A stretch of 24,293 nucleotides of DNA from the NCBI GenBank assembly GCA_946623365.1, contig CAMORE010000013.1, positions 1-24,293 on the forward strand, written 5' to 3'. Numbering within the stretch: the first letter of the stretch is position 1; every line of letters begins with the position of its first letter. The DNA is from an uncultured Acinetobacter sp. (lineage in GTDB: Bacteria > Cyanobacteriota > Vampirovibrionia > Gastranaerophilales > Gastranaerophilaceae). The notes under the pieces are model-generated. The model was not told the origin of the DNA and did not search any database. It saw only the letters and a program-made list of their open reading frames with translations. The position numbers and the translations under genes are program-made. Positions 1-8,817 of the stretch are shown one piece after another.

Positions 1-66
1 GGGTAAATATTTAAAAAGATTGATAGCAGGTTTGGTAGGACATTTGTTTCATCTAATATCTTTTCT

Positions 67-75
67 TGCTATAAT
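67..75 (+). promoter_or_regulatory. Predicted extended -10 promoter of kdsA
   Basis: TGCTATAAT is a perfect extended -10 element (TGN plus TATAAT at 70-75). Transcription would begin near 82 and give a leader of about 34 nt before the kdsA ATG at 116. No good -35 is visible (TTTCAT at 47-52 has 17 bp spacing), which extended -10 promoters tolerate. The element lies inside the longer open frame that starts upstream, so it also argues against the upstream start codon. Confidence 0.55.
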
Positions 76-115
76 AATTTTAATATTATCACACAGATTT
101 TTGTTAAGGAGTTAT

Positions 116-925
116 ATGAATATAAAGTTAAACGATTTTGAAATTGGCGGTGATAAATTAACGATACTAGCCGGACCTTGTGCTATTGAAACATTGGATA
201 TAATGAGAGAAACTGCGGAAGGTTTAAAAAATGTTTGTACAGAACTCGGAATTAATTATGTTTTTAAATGCTCTTTTGATAAGGCAAATCGTTCTTCTAT
301 AAATTCTTATAGAGGTTTAGGAATTGAAAAAGGGCTTGAGTATTTGGCTAAGATAAAAAAAGAATTTGATGTTTCGATTGTTACGGATATTCATTTACCC
401 GAACAAGCTGATATTGTTGCAGAAGTTGCTGATATATTACAAATTCCGGCTTTTTTATGCAGACAGACGGATTTGCTTGTTGCAGCCGCCGGAACAGGAA
501 AAATTGTGAATATAAAAAAAGGTCAATTTCTTGCACCGGAGCAAATGAAGAGTCTTGTAAAAAAAGTTGAAGGTAGCGGTAATAATAAAATTATGGTAAC
601 CGATAGAGGAGTAACGTTCGGGTACAATAATCTTGTATCTGATTTTAGGTCAATTCCTATTATGAAAGAATTTGGATATCCTGTTGTATTTGATGCAACG
701 CACAGTGTTCAAATGCCCGGATCTAACGGAGATTCTACAGGCGGTGACAGGAGGTTTGTTCCTACTCTCGCAAGGTGCGCAATGGCAGCCGGAGCGGATG
801 TTTTATTTTTTGAGGTTCATCCGAATCCTGATAAGGCGCTTTGTGACGGGCCTAACATGTTATTCTTAAAAGACGCAAAAAATGTTTTCAAAAAGTGTAA
901 AGAAATTTTTGAAATAGTAAGGTAA
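116..925 (+). CDS. kdsA: 3-deoxy-8-phosphooctulonate (Kdo-8-P) synthase, metal-dependent type
   Basis: KdsA condenses phosphoenolpyruvate with arabinose-5-phosphate to Kdo-8-phosphate in the cytoplasm, the first committed step to the Kdo of LPS. The 269-residue product has the family blocks AGPCAIET (19-26), FKCSFDKANRSSINSYRG (50-67), IPAFLCRQTDL (110-120) and FDATHSVQ (192-199). Cys22, His196, Glu233 and Asp244 match the four metal ligands of the Aquifex-type enzyme; E. coli KdsA has Asn in place of the Cys. The start at 116 is preferred because AAGGAG (106-111) lies just upstream. The frame is open to an ATG at 20, but that extension is a hydrophobic stretch foreign to KdsA and contains the predicted promoter. 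From 116 the length is close to the E. coli enzyme (284 aa). It converges with the next gene at a 2 bp gap. Confidence 0.95.
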   Translation: MNIKLNDFEIGGDKLTILAGPCAIETLDIMRETAEGLKNVCTELGINYVFKCSFDKANRSSINSYRGLGIEKGLEYLAKIKKEFDVSIVTDIHLPEQADIVAEVADILQIPAFLCRQTDLLVAAAGTGKIVNIKKGQFLAPEQMKSLVKKVEGSGNNKIMVTDRGVTFGYNNLVSDFRSIPIMKEFGYPVVFDATHSVQMPGSNGDSTGGDRRFVPTLARCAMAAGADVLFFEVHPNPDKALCDGPNMLFLKDAKNVFKKCKEIFEIVR

Positions 926-927
926 AA

Positions 928-2895
928 CTATACTGCAACTTTAAGTTTTTGCTGTTCTTTTAGTTCACGTTCTCTGTCTTCTTTAGCGTGAATTCTTCTG
1001 GTATTTTTATATGTAAGTCTTGGAATAAACCAACCCAAAATATAAGGAGAAATAAAGAATGTTGTCAGAAGTCCCGGAACTGAGTTAAGCCCCCTTGCTA
1101 TTGCTGTTATTTTACTGTTGCCGCCTTTTGGTGCGTTTTTCATAAATTTTGTAATCATATTATCAATAGATTTTTTGTCAACGGATTTTCCGAGTTTTTT
1201 TGCTTTAGATTCAATATTTTCAAAGAATTCTATAATCTGTTTATTAGAATCTTCTTTCTTCATATTTTTAAACTTATCAAATTTTTCGGTATTTTCATTA
1301 AATAGTTCATTGATATTTTCAGATTTTGCTAAAATCTTTTTCAAATCTCCACCATTTTTATCAATGTATTTGCAGAAGTTAACCATTTTTTCTTTAGAAT
1401 TAATGTTGTCATAAAGTGCAGTTATTTCGGCATTAGAAAGAACATGTGCTTTGCTGTACGGATTCAATAAATCAAGAGTTGTTTTGAAGCCTGTTTTTGT
1501 TCTGTCTTTTTGCATTAAAACAAATCCTGAGTTTTTCTCATACGAAGTCACACAAGCTCTTGTGAGCATAGGAACCGCAAAAACAACAGCCAGAGATGAG
1601 AAAACATCTCTGATAATAATTTCCCAGAGTTCAGTCAAGTCTTTTTTGCCGTCTTCATTAACTTGTGCCCGACTGTATGCTCTCATGCAACGCGGCGTAA
1701 TTAAACCAAATATTGATAAACCTGCCATTAATGTATTGGTAAAATTATGTCCGTTGTATTCAAGCTCCGAAGATACGAAATCTTTTTTATTTTTTTCTAC
1801 AGCTTTTCCAATCTTTTCAATAAAATTAGAGTTCTTACCCTTAAATGAAATATTTTCGCTTTGTGTTTCATTTTTTTGCTCTATATTTTTTCTTGCGCCG
1901 GGGGCCGTATTGCTTCTAAGATATAATTTAGGCAAAACTGACAACATACCTAACGTAGCAGCAATCATAGTTATGTTCATAATTAGTCTTTTGCCCAGAG
2001 CGCTGTGTTTTAAACTTTCAGCCGCTGCACTGTCAAGTTTATCCAAATTTTTATTAAATTTAATCGCATCATTTGAATATTTTATTAACCCTTCAAAAGC
2101 TTTTTTAGCTTCAAAAGTTTTTATATCTTTAAGTTTTTCAGAACCGAATTTTACTTTTTGAAGCATATCCAAATCAGACGATTGGTTATATTTCAGATTA
2201 TTTATATGAGTTGTAATATTATTCAGACATTCCGATTTGTATCGGGATTTACCCATGAATTTTTTTAGTTTGGCATCTTTAGGTATGTTTTCATAGTTTT
2301 CAAGCTGTTTAATTATGTAGTTAACAGACTCTTCAATTTCTTCTTTTGATTTACCTTCAAGAGTTTGGTTTAATATATCTCGAATATTCTTTTTAAAGAA
2401 TTCATTTTTAAATTTTTCTCCGTCTTTTAATAATTCAGTGTTGAAATCAGGAGAAGAAAGCATTTCCTTTAAGCTGTTTCCGTATCGTTTAATAAGTTCA
2501 GTATTAATACTTGTAGATTGTCCGAGAGATTTTGATGCAAGCCATAATGATAACGGCGCAACAGACATCATACAAGGTCCTGTAAGCCCTTCTCTTCCAA
2601 GAACTTCAAAACCTTCCTGAATATTGTATTCTCCGGTTACTTCTTTATCACGTAAGAATCCGGCTCCTGTTCTGGGTAAGGTCATTCCTAAAAAGTCTTG
2701 AATTAAGAACAGAACAAGAAAGCCGCCGTTTTCTATTCTGTTCATCAAATCGCCTGATTTATTAAGAAATTTATCCAAGCCTCCTTTGAAAGCCGGATTT
2801 GATTGATAGTTACATCTGTTATTTCCATCGTCAAATCTCTTCACTAACGATGTATTATTTGAAATTGTTAAATTTTGACTATTATTAATTTCCAA
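928..2895 (-). CDS. Unknown multi-helix membrane protein with two FKG motifs
   Basis: I do not recognise a known family. The 655-residue protein starts with a polar, Asn-rich leader and carries NPAFKGG at 33-39; a second copy, ISFKGKN, sits at 349-355. Hydrophobic segments lie near 57-72, 104-121, 303-325, 388-405, 428-447 and close to the C-terminus (the stretch containing FFISPYILGWFIP). They are separated by Lys/Glu/Asn-rich helical regions. The two FKG motifs and the clustered hydrophobic segments give a loose two-half layout. The start is TTG (2895-2893), with AAAAGG about 10 nt upstream and an in-frame stop just before it; the next Met (51) would remove the first motif. It is divergent from zupT and converges on kdsA. 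Short FKG motifs near the N-terminus are, from memory, common in large hypothetical proteins of Gastranaerophilales. Function unknown. Confidence 0.85.
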   Translation of the reverse strand: MEINNSQNLTISNNTSLVKRFDDGNNRCNYQSNPAFKGGLDKFLNKSGDLMNRIENGGFLVLFLIQDFLGMTLPRTGAGFLRDKEVTGEYNIQEGFEVLGREGLTGPCMMSVAPLSLWLASKSLGQSTSINTELIKRYGNSLKEMLSSPDFNTELLKDGEKFKNEFFKKNIRDILNQTLEGKSKEEIEESVNYIIKQLENYENIPKDAKLKKFMGKSRYKSECLNNITTHINNLKYNQSSDLDMLQKVKFGSEKLKDIKTFEAKKAFEGLIKYSNDAIKFNKNLDKLDSAAAESLKHSALGKRLIMNITMIAATLGMLSVLPKLYLRSNTAPGARKNIEQKNETQSENISFKGKNSNFIEKIGKAVEKNKKDFVSSELEYNGHNFTNTLMAGLSIFGLITPRCMRAYSRAQVNEDGKKDLTELWEIIIRDVFSSLAVVFAVPMLTRACVTSYEKNSGFVLMQKDRTKTGFKTTLDLLNPYSKAHVLSNAEITALYDNINSKEKMVNFCKYIDKNGGDLKKILAKSENINELFNENTEKFDKFKNMKKEDSNKQIIEFFENIESKAKKLGKSVDKKSIDNMITKFMKNAPKGGNSKITAIARGLNSVPGLLTTFFISPYILGWFIPRLTYKNTRRIHAKEDRERELKEQQKLKVAV

Positions 2896-2951
2896 AACAA
2901 TAAAACCTTTTCATATTACATCCTATATATTTAATAAAGTTCTCTAATGTT

Positions 2952-3011
2952 TAAAATTTGCTATAAAACCATGCTTTGTAAAGAATTTGTTACATAAAAT
3001 TTGCTGTAAAA
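2952..3011. repeat. Two 17-bp direct repeats in the divergent zupT upstream region
   Basis: TAAAATTTGCTATAAAA (2952-2968) recurs as TAAAATTTGCTGTAAAA (2995-3011), 16 of 17 identical and offset by 43 bp, about four helical turns. Each contains a TTGCTRTAAA core resembling an extended -10 on the + strand, so these may be tandem promoter elements or operator sites. The rest of the 204-bp gap (2896-3099) is AT-rich and shows no gene. Confidence 0.45.
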
Positions 3012-3099
3012 ATAGTAAATGGCATTGCAAGAATACAAAAGAAAGATTTTTTATATATTTATTTTATGATAATATAAAGCTTGTAAGGAATATAAATAG

Positions 3100-3909
3100 A
3101 TGATAGAACACTGGCAGTTACCACTTTTAATGACATTTTTAGCAGGATTCGCAACTGTTATAGGCGGATTTATAACTTTTTTTGTGAATAAAAGCAATTT
3201 AAAAGTCTTGTCATTGGGTCTGGGATTTTCGGCAGGAGTAATGATTTTTGTTTCTTTTACTGAAATCCTCTCAACAGCAGAAAATATGCTAAAAGCATAC
3301 TATCCGGTAAAATATCATTGGATGTTGTTCTGGGGGTTTATAGCAGGTGTTATTATCTCAAAACTTATTGATGAATTCATTCCTGATCACGTCGAAGAGG
3401 AAGATTTTGAAGAAAAATGTACTCCTGATGATGAAGCATGTAAAAGAAAACATAAGATAAAAAGAGCAGGCTTGTTAACTGCAATAGCGATTGCAATACA
3501 CAACTTTCCGGAAGGTCTCGGAACTTTTCTTGTTTCAGCGCAAAATATAACATTGGGGGCATCTGTAGCTGTAGCTATTGCACTACACAATATCCCCGAA
3601 GGAATAGCTGTTGCTCTTCCTATATATCATGCTACAGGAAAAAAACGTAAAGCTATTTGGTATTCTTTTTGGACAGGAATTACCGAACCGATTGGAGCTA
3701 TCATAGGTTTAGGTCTGTTGCATTGGGTTTTACCCGAAGCGTTTATAGGATTTTTGCTAATTGCTGTTGTCGGTATAATGATATATATATCGTTTGATAC
3801 GCTGTTACCTTTGTCTCATGAATACGGAGATTGGCACTATGCTATAACCGGTATAATGTCGGGAATTATAGTTATTTGGGCAAGCCTTTTACTTCTAAAC
3901 GGCTATTAA
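3100..3909 (+). CDS. zupT: ZIP-family divalent metal transporter, ZupT-like
   Basis: ZIP transporters move Zn2+ and often Fe2+ or Mn2+ into the cytoplasm. The 269-residue product is close to E. coli ZupT in length (257 aa) and has about eight hydrophobic segments. The metal-site helices show HNFPEG (134-139) and HNIPEG (163-168), the diagnostic ZIP signatures of the fourth and fifth helices. The cytoplasmic loop before them (about 95-120) is strongly acidic with one His and two Cys, in place of the His-rich loop of many ZIPs. AAGGA at 3085-3089 lies 10 nt before the ATG. It is monocistronic, divergent from the FKG protein and convergent with the next gene at 10 bp. Substrate cannot be fixed from sequence; zinc is the family default. 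Confidence 0.9.
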   Translation: MIEHWQLPLLMTFLAGFATVIGGFITFFVNKSNLKVLSLGLGFSAGVMIFVSFTEILSTAENMLKAYYPVKYHWMLFWGFIAGVIISKLIDEFIPDHVEEEDFEEKCTPDDEACKRKHKIKRAGLLTAIAIAIHNFPEGLGTFLVSAQNITLGASVAVAIALHNIPEGIAVALPIYHATGKKRKAIWYSFWTGITEPIGAIIGLGLLHWVLPEAFIGFLLIAVVGIMIYISFDTLLPLSHEYGDWHYAITGIMSGIIVIWASLLLLNGY

Positions 3910-3919
3910 TAGTCTGATA

Positions 3920-6766
3920 TTAGCTAAAATATCTCTTTATTCTTTGCATAACGTACTCATCCTTCTGTTTGTCATTTTCATCAGGATTCAGACTGCATAA
4001 CAGTTCTTCCAAATTTACTTCATCGTTTACAATTAATTCATCTCTTGACTCCATATCGTTCAGATATTCTTTATAATTTGCTAAGAGCATGTTTATTTTA
4101 GGTTTAGATTTAACATAGAATTCTTTAGTCTTATCTTCATTATATAAATGAATGCCTTTATCGCTATTTCTCATGAATGATAGCAGTTCAAAAAAGCAAC
4201 ACAATTCTTCGAACTCGCTTGAATAGATTCCGGAATCTTTTGTTACTTTATATAATTCGTCTGCCATCGCTTCTTCTATTGCAAGCATTTTCAATTTATG
4301 GTCCGTACTCATACAGTTTTTGGGTAACGTTAAAAATCCTTGCGTTTCACTTTTTGTTGAAGGCTTAACCATTTGTGCTTTGTATTTATTTATAGAGAAG
4401 TCTCCTATTTTTTCTATTTCATCAAATCTGATAGCAGATGCGACTTCTTTAGTGTAAATGTTCATAGGTTCATCAGGTACAAAGCTGAATCTTTTAGCAA
4501 TTTGACCTCGTATATGTGAAATTACTTTTTCATTTTTTATTTGATCGGCCGTTTGAAGATGTGGAATTATTCTATCGCGCATATCTTGCGGCATTTCTTC
4601 CAAAAATTTAATATTAAATTGAGTTAGTGCGTTATCACCAAATACACTTTTATTAGAGAATAAAATTAATGCACTTCTGCCAAATGAACGTATATAGTTT
4701 GCTAATTTATGGCTTAGTTCTTTGTCTGCAACCGGAATATCTTTTGCTGAAAAATACCCGTTCATTATATCGCTTACTTCATCTTCGGTTAAGTCCTTTT
4801 TATATTCGTTATACAATTTTAGAATTCGCTTTTTATCTACTTTCCACAGCTTCGCATATTCGGGCTGTTTTTCCATCTCTAATTTTTTAGCTAATACTTC
4901 ACGCAGTTGTCTTACGTCAAATTTAAAAATAGCAGGATTTGTTCCTTTTGTGTTCATCTCATTTGCAATAGCTGCTTCTAAGGCGTTTTCAATTTTACGT
5001 TTGTTCAATAAACCTTCTTCCGGCATATGTTTTTCGATATTGTCAAGAATATTACTTATGTCATGCTTATTTTTTATATCCGTAAATATGTTTATAAAGT
5101 GTTCATCGGGGATGTATTTTAACAGAATATTAAGCATGTCTAAATAGAATTCTTGCGGTAAAATTTTATCTTCTTTTGCTATATCCTTAAAACCCTCTGC
5201 AAATTGAGTCTTAAATTTATTAGTTTTAGCTGTTTCGATTATCTGTGAGGATACTGTATTTTTCTCTGCTGTTTTTTGTTCTTCTTCTTTTAGTCTTTCT
5301 CTTTCCAATATTCTTTTGCGTTCATCTCTGTCACGTTCAATTTCCGCTTTTAAATCTTCAAATTTTCCGCTGTTAATAGCTTCTTCTACTCTTATTTGAG
5401 CTCTTTTTATATTTACTCCAAACTCTTCTGCCAAATCTCTATGCTGCGCCCAAAATTCAGTCATGACTTTTGATTGGAATTCACTGAATTCCTCGTCTGA
5501 ATATAGCAAATCAACCGGTTTTAAAATCTGCTGAGCTTTTAAAAAGTCTGAAAGTTCTCTTATTAAGGTTCTGGAATGATTCCAAGCATCAATCATAACA
5601 TATCGTCCCGGTTCCCTGCCTGATTTAATTTTATTAATCAAATCAGTTCGTTCTTCAGGCGTCATTGATTGCCATCTTACGACAAGTTTTCTTACACGTT
5701 TAATGTGTACGGAATCTTTATCAGCTTCTGATAGTAATGCATAAAATTTTTCAATATTTTTTTTGAACCAAAGGTTAAAAATATCTTTGTCTTTTAATTT
5801 GCTTCCTACTTTAATTTTTTTATTAGGATTTAATGCGATTTGTTCTCTTACTTTTTCGTCAGAGTTTTCTCTAAGTTCTTTTTTTCTTGCATTAACAAAT
5901 CTTCTGTAGTTTTTGTATAAATCATCATCAGAGTCAACACCTGCTGCAAGTTCAAGCTTTTCATCATATGTAAGATTATTCCACCAATTATCACGACCTT
6001 CGCATCGTTTAGACAGAATATCGAATTTTTGTTCTTCTGTTAAACTGTTCCAATATCTTAGTTGACCTTGAGAAATTTTAAGTCCGATTTCGTCAGAATA
6101 ACCATCTCTTGTAAATCTTAATGAGTTTTGGTAATCTTTATCCGATAAATATATTCCCAATGATTTTAAAGTTGAACTCTTCAGATATTCACTATCCGGA
6201 TATCTTCTTTTGAATTCGGATTTAATATCAGGAATTAAATCATTATCAAGGTCATTATTTATTTCTCCAAGAGTTTTTGCCTCTATGAAAAGCTTTTTAA
6301 GCAGATAAATTGTGAATTCTTCCCCGTTATTAAGAATGCCGTTTTCATACAGTTCTTTAAAATCACGATACACACCCAGTAATCCCTTAGTTGCTTTAGA
6401 ATCCTTTAAAGGTTTTAAGTAATAGAAAAGTTCTTCATCAGGAAATAATTCTTCTTGTATGTTATCTATAGATGTTGCATTATTTAGTGCCAGAAATGCT
6501 TTTTTTTGTGCTTCAAGCGGTGTTACGGATAATTTATCCTGTAAAGATGCCAAATATGATTTTACTGTAGTCGGTAAACGTTTCTCATTAAAATCATAAA
6601 ATCGAGCCATGCTTTTATCAACTCTAATTGTTCCGAGAAAAGGTATTGGGAATTTTGTTATACCTTTTCCATAATTGTAATTCTGTGATAAATTATCTTT
6701 TTCCTTGTAATTTTTAAAAGTGTTTACATTAATAACGGGTAAATAATTTAAGCTGTTAATTTTCAT
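3920..6766 (-). CDS. Very large unknown charged protein with FLG motif and W-x-x-L-T repeats
   Basis: No family recognised. The 948-residue product has no clear signal peptide and no strong membrane helix. Its leader is Asn/Tyr-rich and ends in FPIPFLG (39-45), reminiscent of the FKG motifs in the upstream-region gene. A short Trp motif occurs three times: RYWNSLTEEQKFDIL (237-251), NWWNNLTYDEKLELA (260-274) and VRWQSMTPEERTDLI (363-377). Residues about 461-505 form a highly charged Glu/Arg/Lys stretch likely to be a long helix or coiled coil. The remaining C-terminal part is soluble, mostly helical-looking and acidic at its end. The ATG is preceded by AAGGA with 7 nt spacing. It is divergent from the peptide importer operon. 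A structural, effector-like or surface role is conceivable but not shown. Confidence 0.85.
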   Translation of the reverse strand: MKINSLNYLPVINVNTFKNYKEKDNLSQNYNYGKGITKFPIPFLGTIRVDKSMARFYDFNEKRLPTTVKSYLASLQDKLSVTPLEAQKKAFLALNNATSIDNIQEELFPDEELFYYLKPLKDSKATKGLLGVYRDFKELYENGILNNGEEFTIYLLKKLFIEAKTLGEINNDLDNDLIPDIKSEFKRRYPDSEYLKSSTLKSLGIYLSDKDYQNSLRFTRDGYSDEIGLKISQGQLRYWNSLTEEQKFDILSKRCEGRDNWWNNLTYDEKLELAAGVDSDDDLYKNYRRFVNARKKELRENSDEKVREQIALNPNKKIKVGSKLKDKDIFNLWFKKNIEKFYALLSEADKDSVHIKRVRKLVVRWQSMTPEERTDLINKIKSGREPGRYVMIDAWNHSRTLIRELSDFLKAQQILKPVDLLYSDEEFSEFQSKVMTEFWAQHRDLAEEFGVNIKRAQIRVEEAINSGKFEDLKAEIERDRDERKRILERERLKEEEQKTAEKNTVSSQIIETAKTNKFKTQFAEGFKDIAKEDKILPQEFYLDMLNILLKYIPDEHFINIFTDIKNKHDISNILDNIEKHMPEEGLLNKRKIENALEAAIANEMNTKGTNPAIFKFDVRQLREVLAKKLEMEKQPEYAKLWKVDKKRILKLYNEYKKDLTEDEVSDIMNGYFSAKDIPVADKELSHKLANYIRSFGRSALILFSNKSVFGDNALTQFNIKFLEEMPQDMRDRIIPHLQTADQIKNEKVISHIRGQIAKRFSFVPDEPMNIYTKEVASAIRFDEIEKIGDFSINKYKAQMVKPSTKSETQGFLTLPKNCMSTDHKLKMLAIEEAMADELYKVTKDSGIYSSEFEELCCFFELLSFMRNSDKGIHLYNEDKTKEFYVKSKPKINMLLANYKEYLNDMESRDELIVNDEVNLEELLCSLNPDENDKQKDEYVMQRIKRYFS

Positions 6767-6879
6767 TTTATATTCCTTATATTATCTCTATTAATATAAA
6801 AATCGTAAAAAAATAATTTGCGGGGTGTTATATATTGTATATGGTTGCTTTTTTTTGCTATGTTCTATTTGATATAAGA

Positions 6880-6885
6880 TATAAT
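6880..6885 (+). promoter_or_regulatory. Candidate -10 element for the peptide importer operon
   Basis: A consensus TATAAT lies about 75 nt before the operon's first ATG at 6961. The best -35 (TTGCTA at 6855-6860) has a long 19-bp spacer. A second, weaker option is TGGTAATTT (6946-6954), exactly 6 nt before the ATG, which would make the transcript leaderless. The 194-bp gap 6767-6960 holds no gene. Confidence 0.35.
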
Positions 6886-6960
6886 GATTTTTAGGTAATA
6901 TAAATTTATCATTAGCAAAATGGGGTATTTAATTTTATATTTATATGGTAATTTATTAAT

Positions 6961-8817
6961 ATGAAGAGAATTTTAGGGATAATATTTCTTATTTTGCTGT
7001 TATGCTTGTTCTTAAAATCTTGTATAAAGCGAGATGTACCTGAAATAAATAATGCTCAAATTAAGGTTTCCGGCTCAAATGAAATTAATTATCCTGCCGA
7101 TAATAAAAACATTATTTTAAACGGTATTGACTATCTTCAGTCACAAGCGCCTATTGGTAAATTCGGAGGTGAGCTGATTGTCTCTACAATTGGCGAAGGA
7201 CCAAAAACATTTAATCCTTGTAATACAAAAGATGCGACATCATCTTCAATGGCAGGTCTTTTGTATGACGGTCTTCTAACAACACATCCTGTGACCGGCG
7301 AAGTAATTCCGCAGCTTGCAAAATCTTTTAAAATTGATGGAAACAGTTATATTATCAACCTGAGAAAAGGTATAAAATGGACAGACGGTAATCCGATTAC
7401 AGCTGATGATGTAATGTATACTTATAACGAAATTGTTTTTAAAGGGCTCGGAAATCCTTCAACTATGGATGCAATGATGATTGACGGAAAGCTACCCGAA
7501 CTTACTAAAATTGATGATTATACCGTAAAATTTACAACATCGAAACCGTTTGCGCCTTTTTTACGTCAATTATCATATCCTATTGTTCCTAAGCATTATT
7601 TTAAATCTTATTCTGATAAAGGTGCATCTGAATTTAATGCATTTTTAAATCCTGACACAGACCCTAAAACGATTGTTTCAAGCGGAGCATTTAAATTAAA
7701 AGAATATGTTGCGGCACAAAGAGTTGTTTTTGAGAGAAATCCTGATTATTACAAAGTTAATTTAGACAATAAAAAGCTTCCATATTTAGATAAGCTTATA
7801 TATTTAATAGTAGGTGATACTAATAATGAAATACTCAAATTTGAAGCAGGTGAAATTGATTATATTTCATTAAAGGGTGGTAATGTAGCAAGATATAAAC
7901 AAAAAGAACAAAACTCAAATTATACAATATACAATCTTGGTGCAGATACGGGAACTCTTTTTATTGCAATAAATTTAAACAACAGAAAAGATGATAACGG
8001 AACTCCTTATGTGAGTGAATTGAAACAAAAATGGTTTAGAGATAAAAACTTTAGAAAAGCAATTGATTATGCCATTGATCGGCAAAGTATGGTTCAGAAT
8101 ATTGCCTATGGTGTAGCAGAACCTTTATTTACACCGGAAAGTTTAAATTCTATATATTTAAATAAGAATCTAAAGCCGTACAACAGAGATTTAAATAAAT
8201 CAAAAGAACTTTTAAAAGCCTCCGGTTTTCAATATAAGTACGGTAAGCTGTATGACTCCAACGGAGATTTTGTAGAATTTGATTTATATACAAATGCCGG
8301 TAATCTTGAGCGCGAGGCCCTCGGAGTCATGATAAAGCAAGATCTGGAAGAACTTGGTATGAAAGTTAATTTTAAGCCGATAGAATTTAATTCGCTTGTA
8401 AACTCTTTAACAAATACATACAAATGGGATATGGTTATTATGGGACTTACCGGTTCTCCACTGGAACCTCATGACGGTAAAAATGTATGGACGTCAACCG
8501 GCTCTCTTCATATGTTTAATATGGGTGTGCCTGCTGAAAACAGATTCCCTTGGGAAGAGGAGTTAGATAATATATTTAATGAAGGCTCGGTAAGTCTGGC
8601 ATATAATGACAGAAAACATTTTTATGACAGATACCAGGAAATAATTTATGATGAAGCTCCTATTATATATTTGTATTCACCCACAAGAATTGTTGCTATA
8701 CGGAAGAAATTTAAAAATATATTTCCGACACCGTTAAGCGGTTTATTATATAACTTAGACGAAATATATATAAATAAAGATTCGTGTAATATAGAATCAA
8801 AAACGGAGGGCAAATAA
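6961..8817 (+). CDS. Peptide ABC transporter substrate-binding lipoprotein (DppA/OppA family)
   Basis: This is the extracytoplasmic receptor of a family-5 (SBP_bac_5) importer for peptides or nickel. The N-terminus is a short basic head, a hydrophobic stretch and LFLKSC ending at Cys21, a somewhat atypical lipobox because Lys lies at -2. The family signature region is clear: a Tyr-Asp-Gly-Leu segment, then AKSFKIDGNSY followed by LRKGIKWTDGNPITADDV. Later come FRKAIDYAIDRQ and a C-terminal YDEAPIIYLYSP, all typical of DppA/OppA proteins. At 618 residues it is longer than E. coli DppA. No good Shine-Dalgarno precedes the ATG. Its stop overlaps the next start by one base (TAATG), so the three genes are one operon. 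Ligand unknown. Confidence 0.9.
   Translation: MKRILGIIFLILLLCLFLKSCIKRDVPEINNAQIKVSGSNEINYPADNKNIILNGIDYLQSQAPIGKFGGELIVSTIGEGPKTFNPCNTKDATSSSMAGLLYDGLLTTHPVTGEVIPQLAKSFKIDGNSYIINLRKGIKWTDGNPITADDVMYTYNEIVFKGLGNPSTMDAMMIDGKLPELTKIDDYTVKFTTSKPFAPFLRQLSYPIVPKHYFKSYSDKGASEFNAFLNPDTDPKTIVSSGAFKLKEYVAAQRVVFERNPDYYKVNLDNKKLPYLDKLIYLIVGDTNNEILKFEAGEIDYISLKGGNVARYKQKEQNSNYTIYNLGADTGTLFIAINLNNRKDDNGTPYVSELKQKWFRDKNFRKAIDYAIDRQSMVQNIAYGVAEPLFTPESLNSIYLNKNLKPYNRDLNKSKELLKASGFQYKYGKLYDSNGDFVEFDLYTNAGNLEREALGVMIKQDLEELGMKVNFKPIEFNSLVNSLTNTYKWDMVIMGLTGSPLEPHDGKNVWTSTGSLHMFNMGVPAENRFPWEEELDNIFNEGSVSLAYNDRKHFYDRYQEIIYDEAPIIYLYSPTRIVAIRKKFKNIFPTPLSGLLYNLDEIYINKDSCNIESKTEGK

Noticed and set aside
20..115. In-frame hydrophobic N-terminal extension of kdsA (32 residues from ATG 20)
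   Set aside because: KdsA is a soluble enzyme without such a segment; the AAGGAG at 106-111 and the extended -10 at 67-75 both point to the ATG at 116.
1451..2161. 236-codon open frame on the + strand inside the FKG membrane protein gene
   Set aside because: It is antisense to a longer gene with convincing protein features, has no ribosome-binding site or recognisable product, and is the expected shadow of an AT-rich, Lys/Asn-rich gene.
4722..5147. 141-codon + strand frame within the 948-aa protein gene
   Set aside because: Antisense shadow; Ser/Phe/Ile-rich composition is what the complement of Lys/Glu/Asn codons gives.
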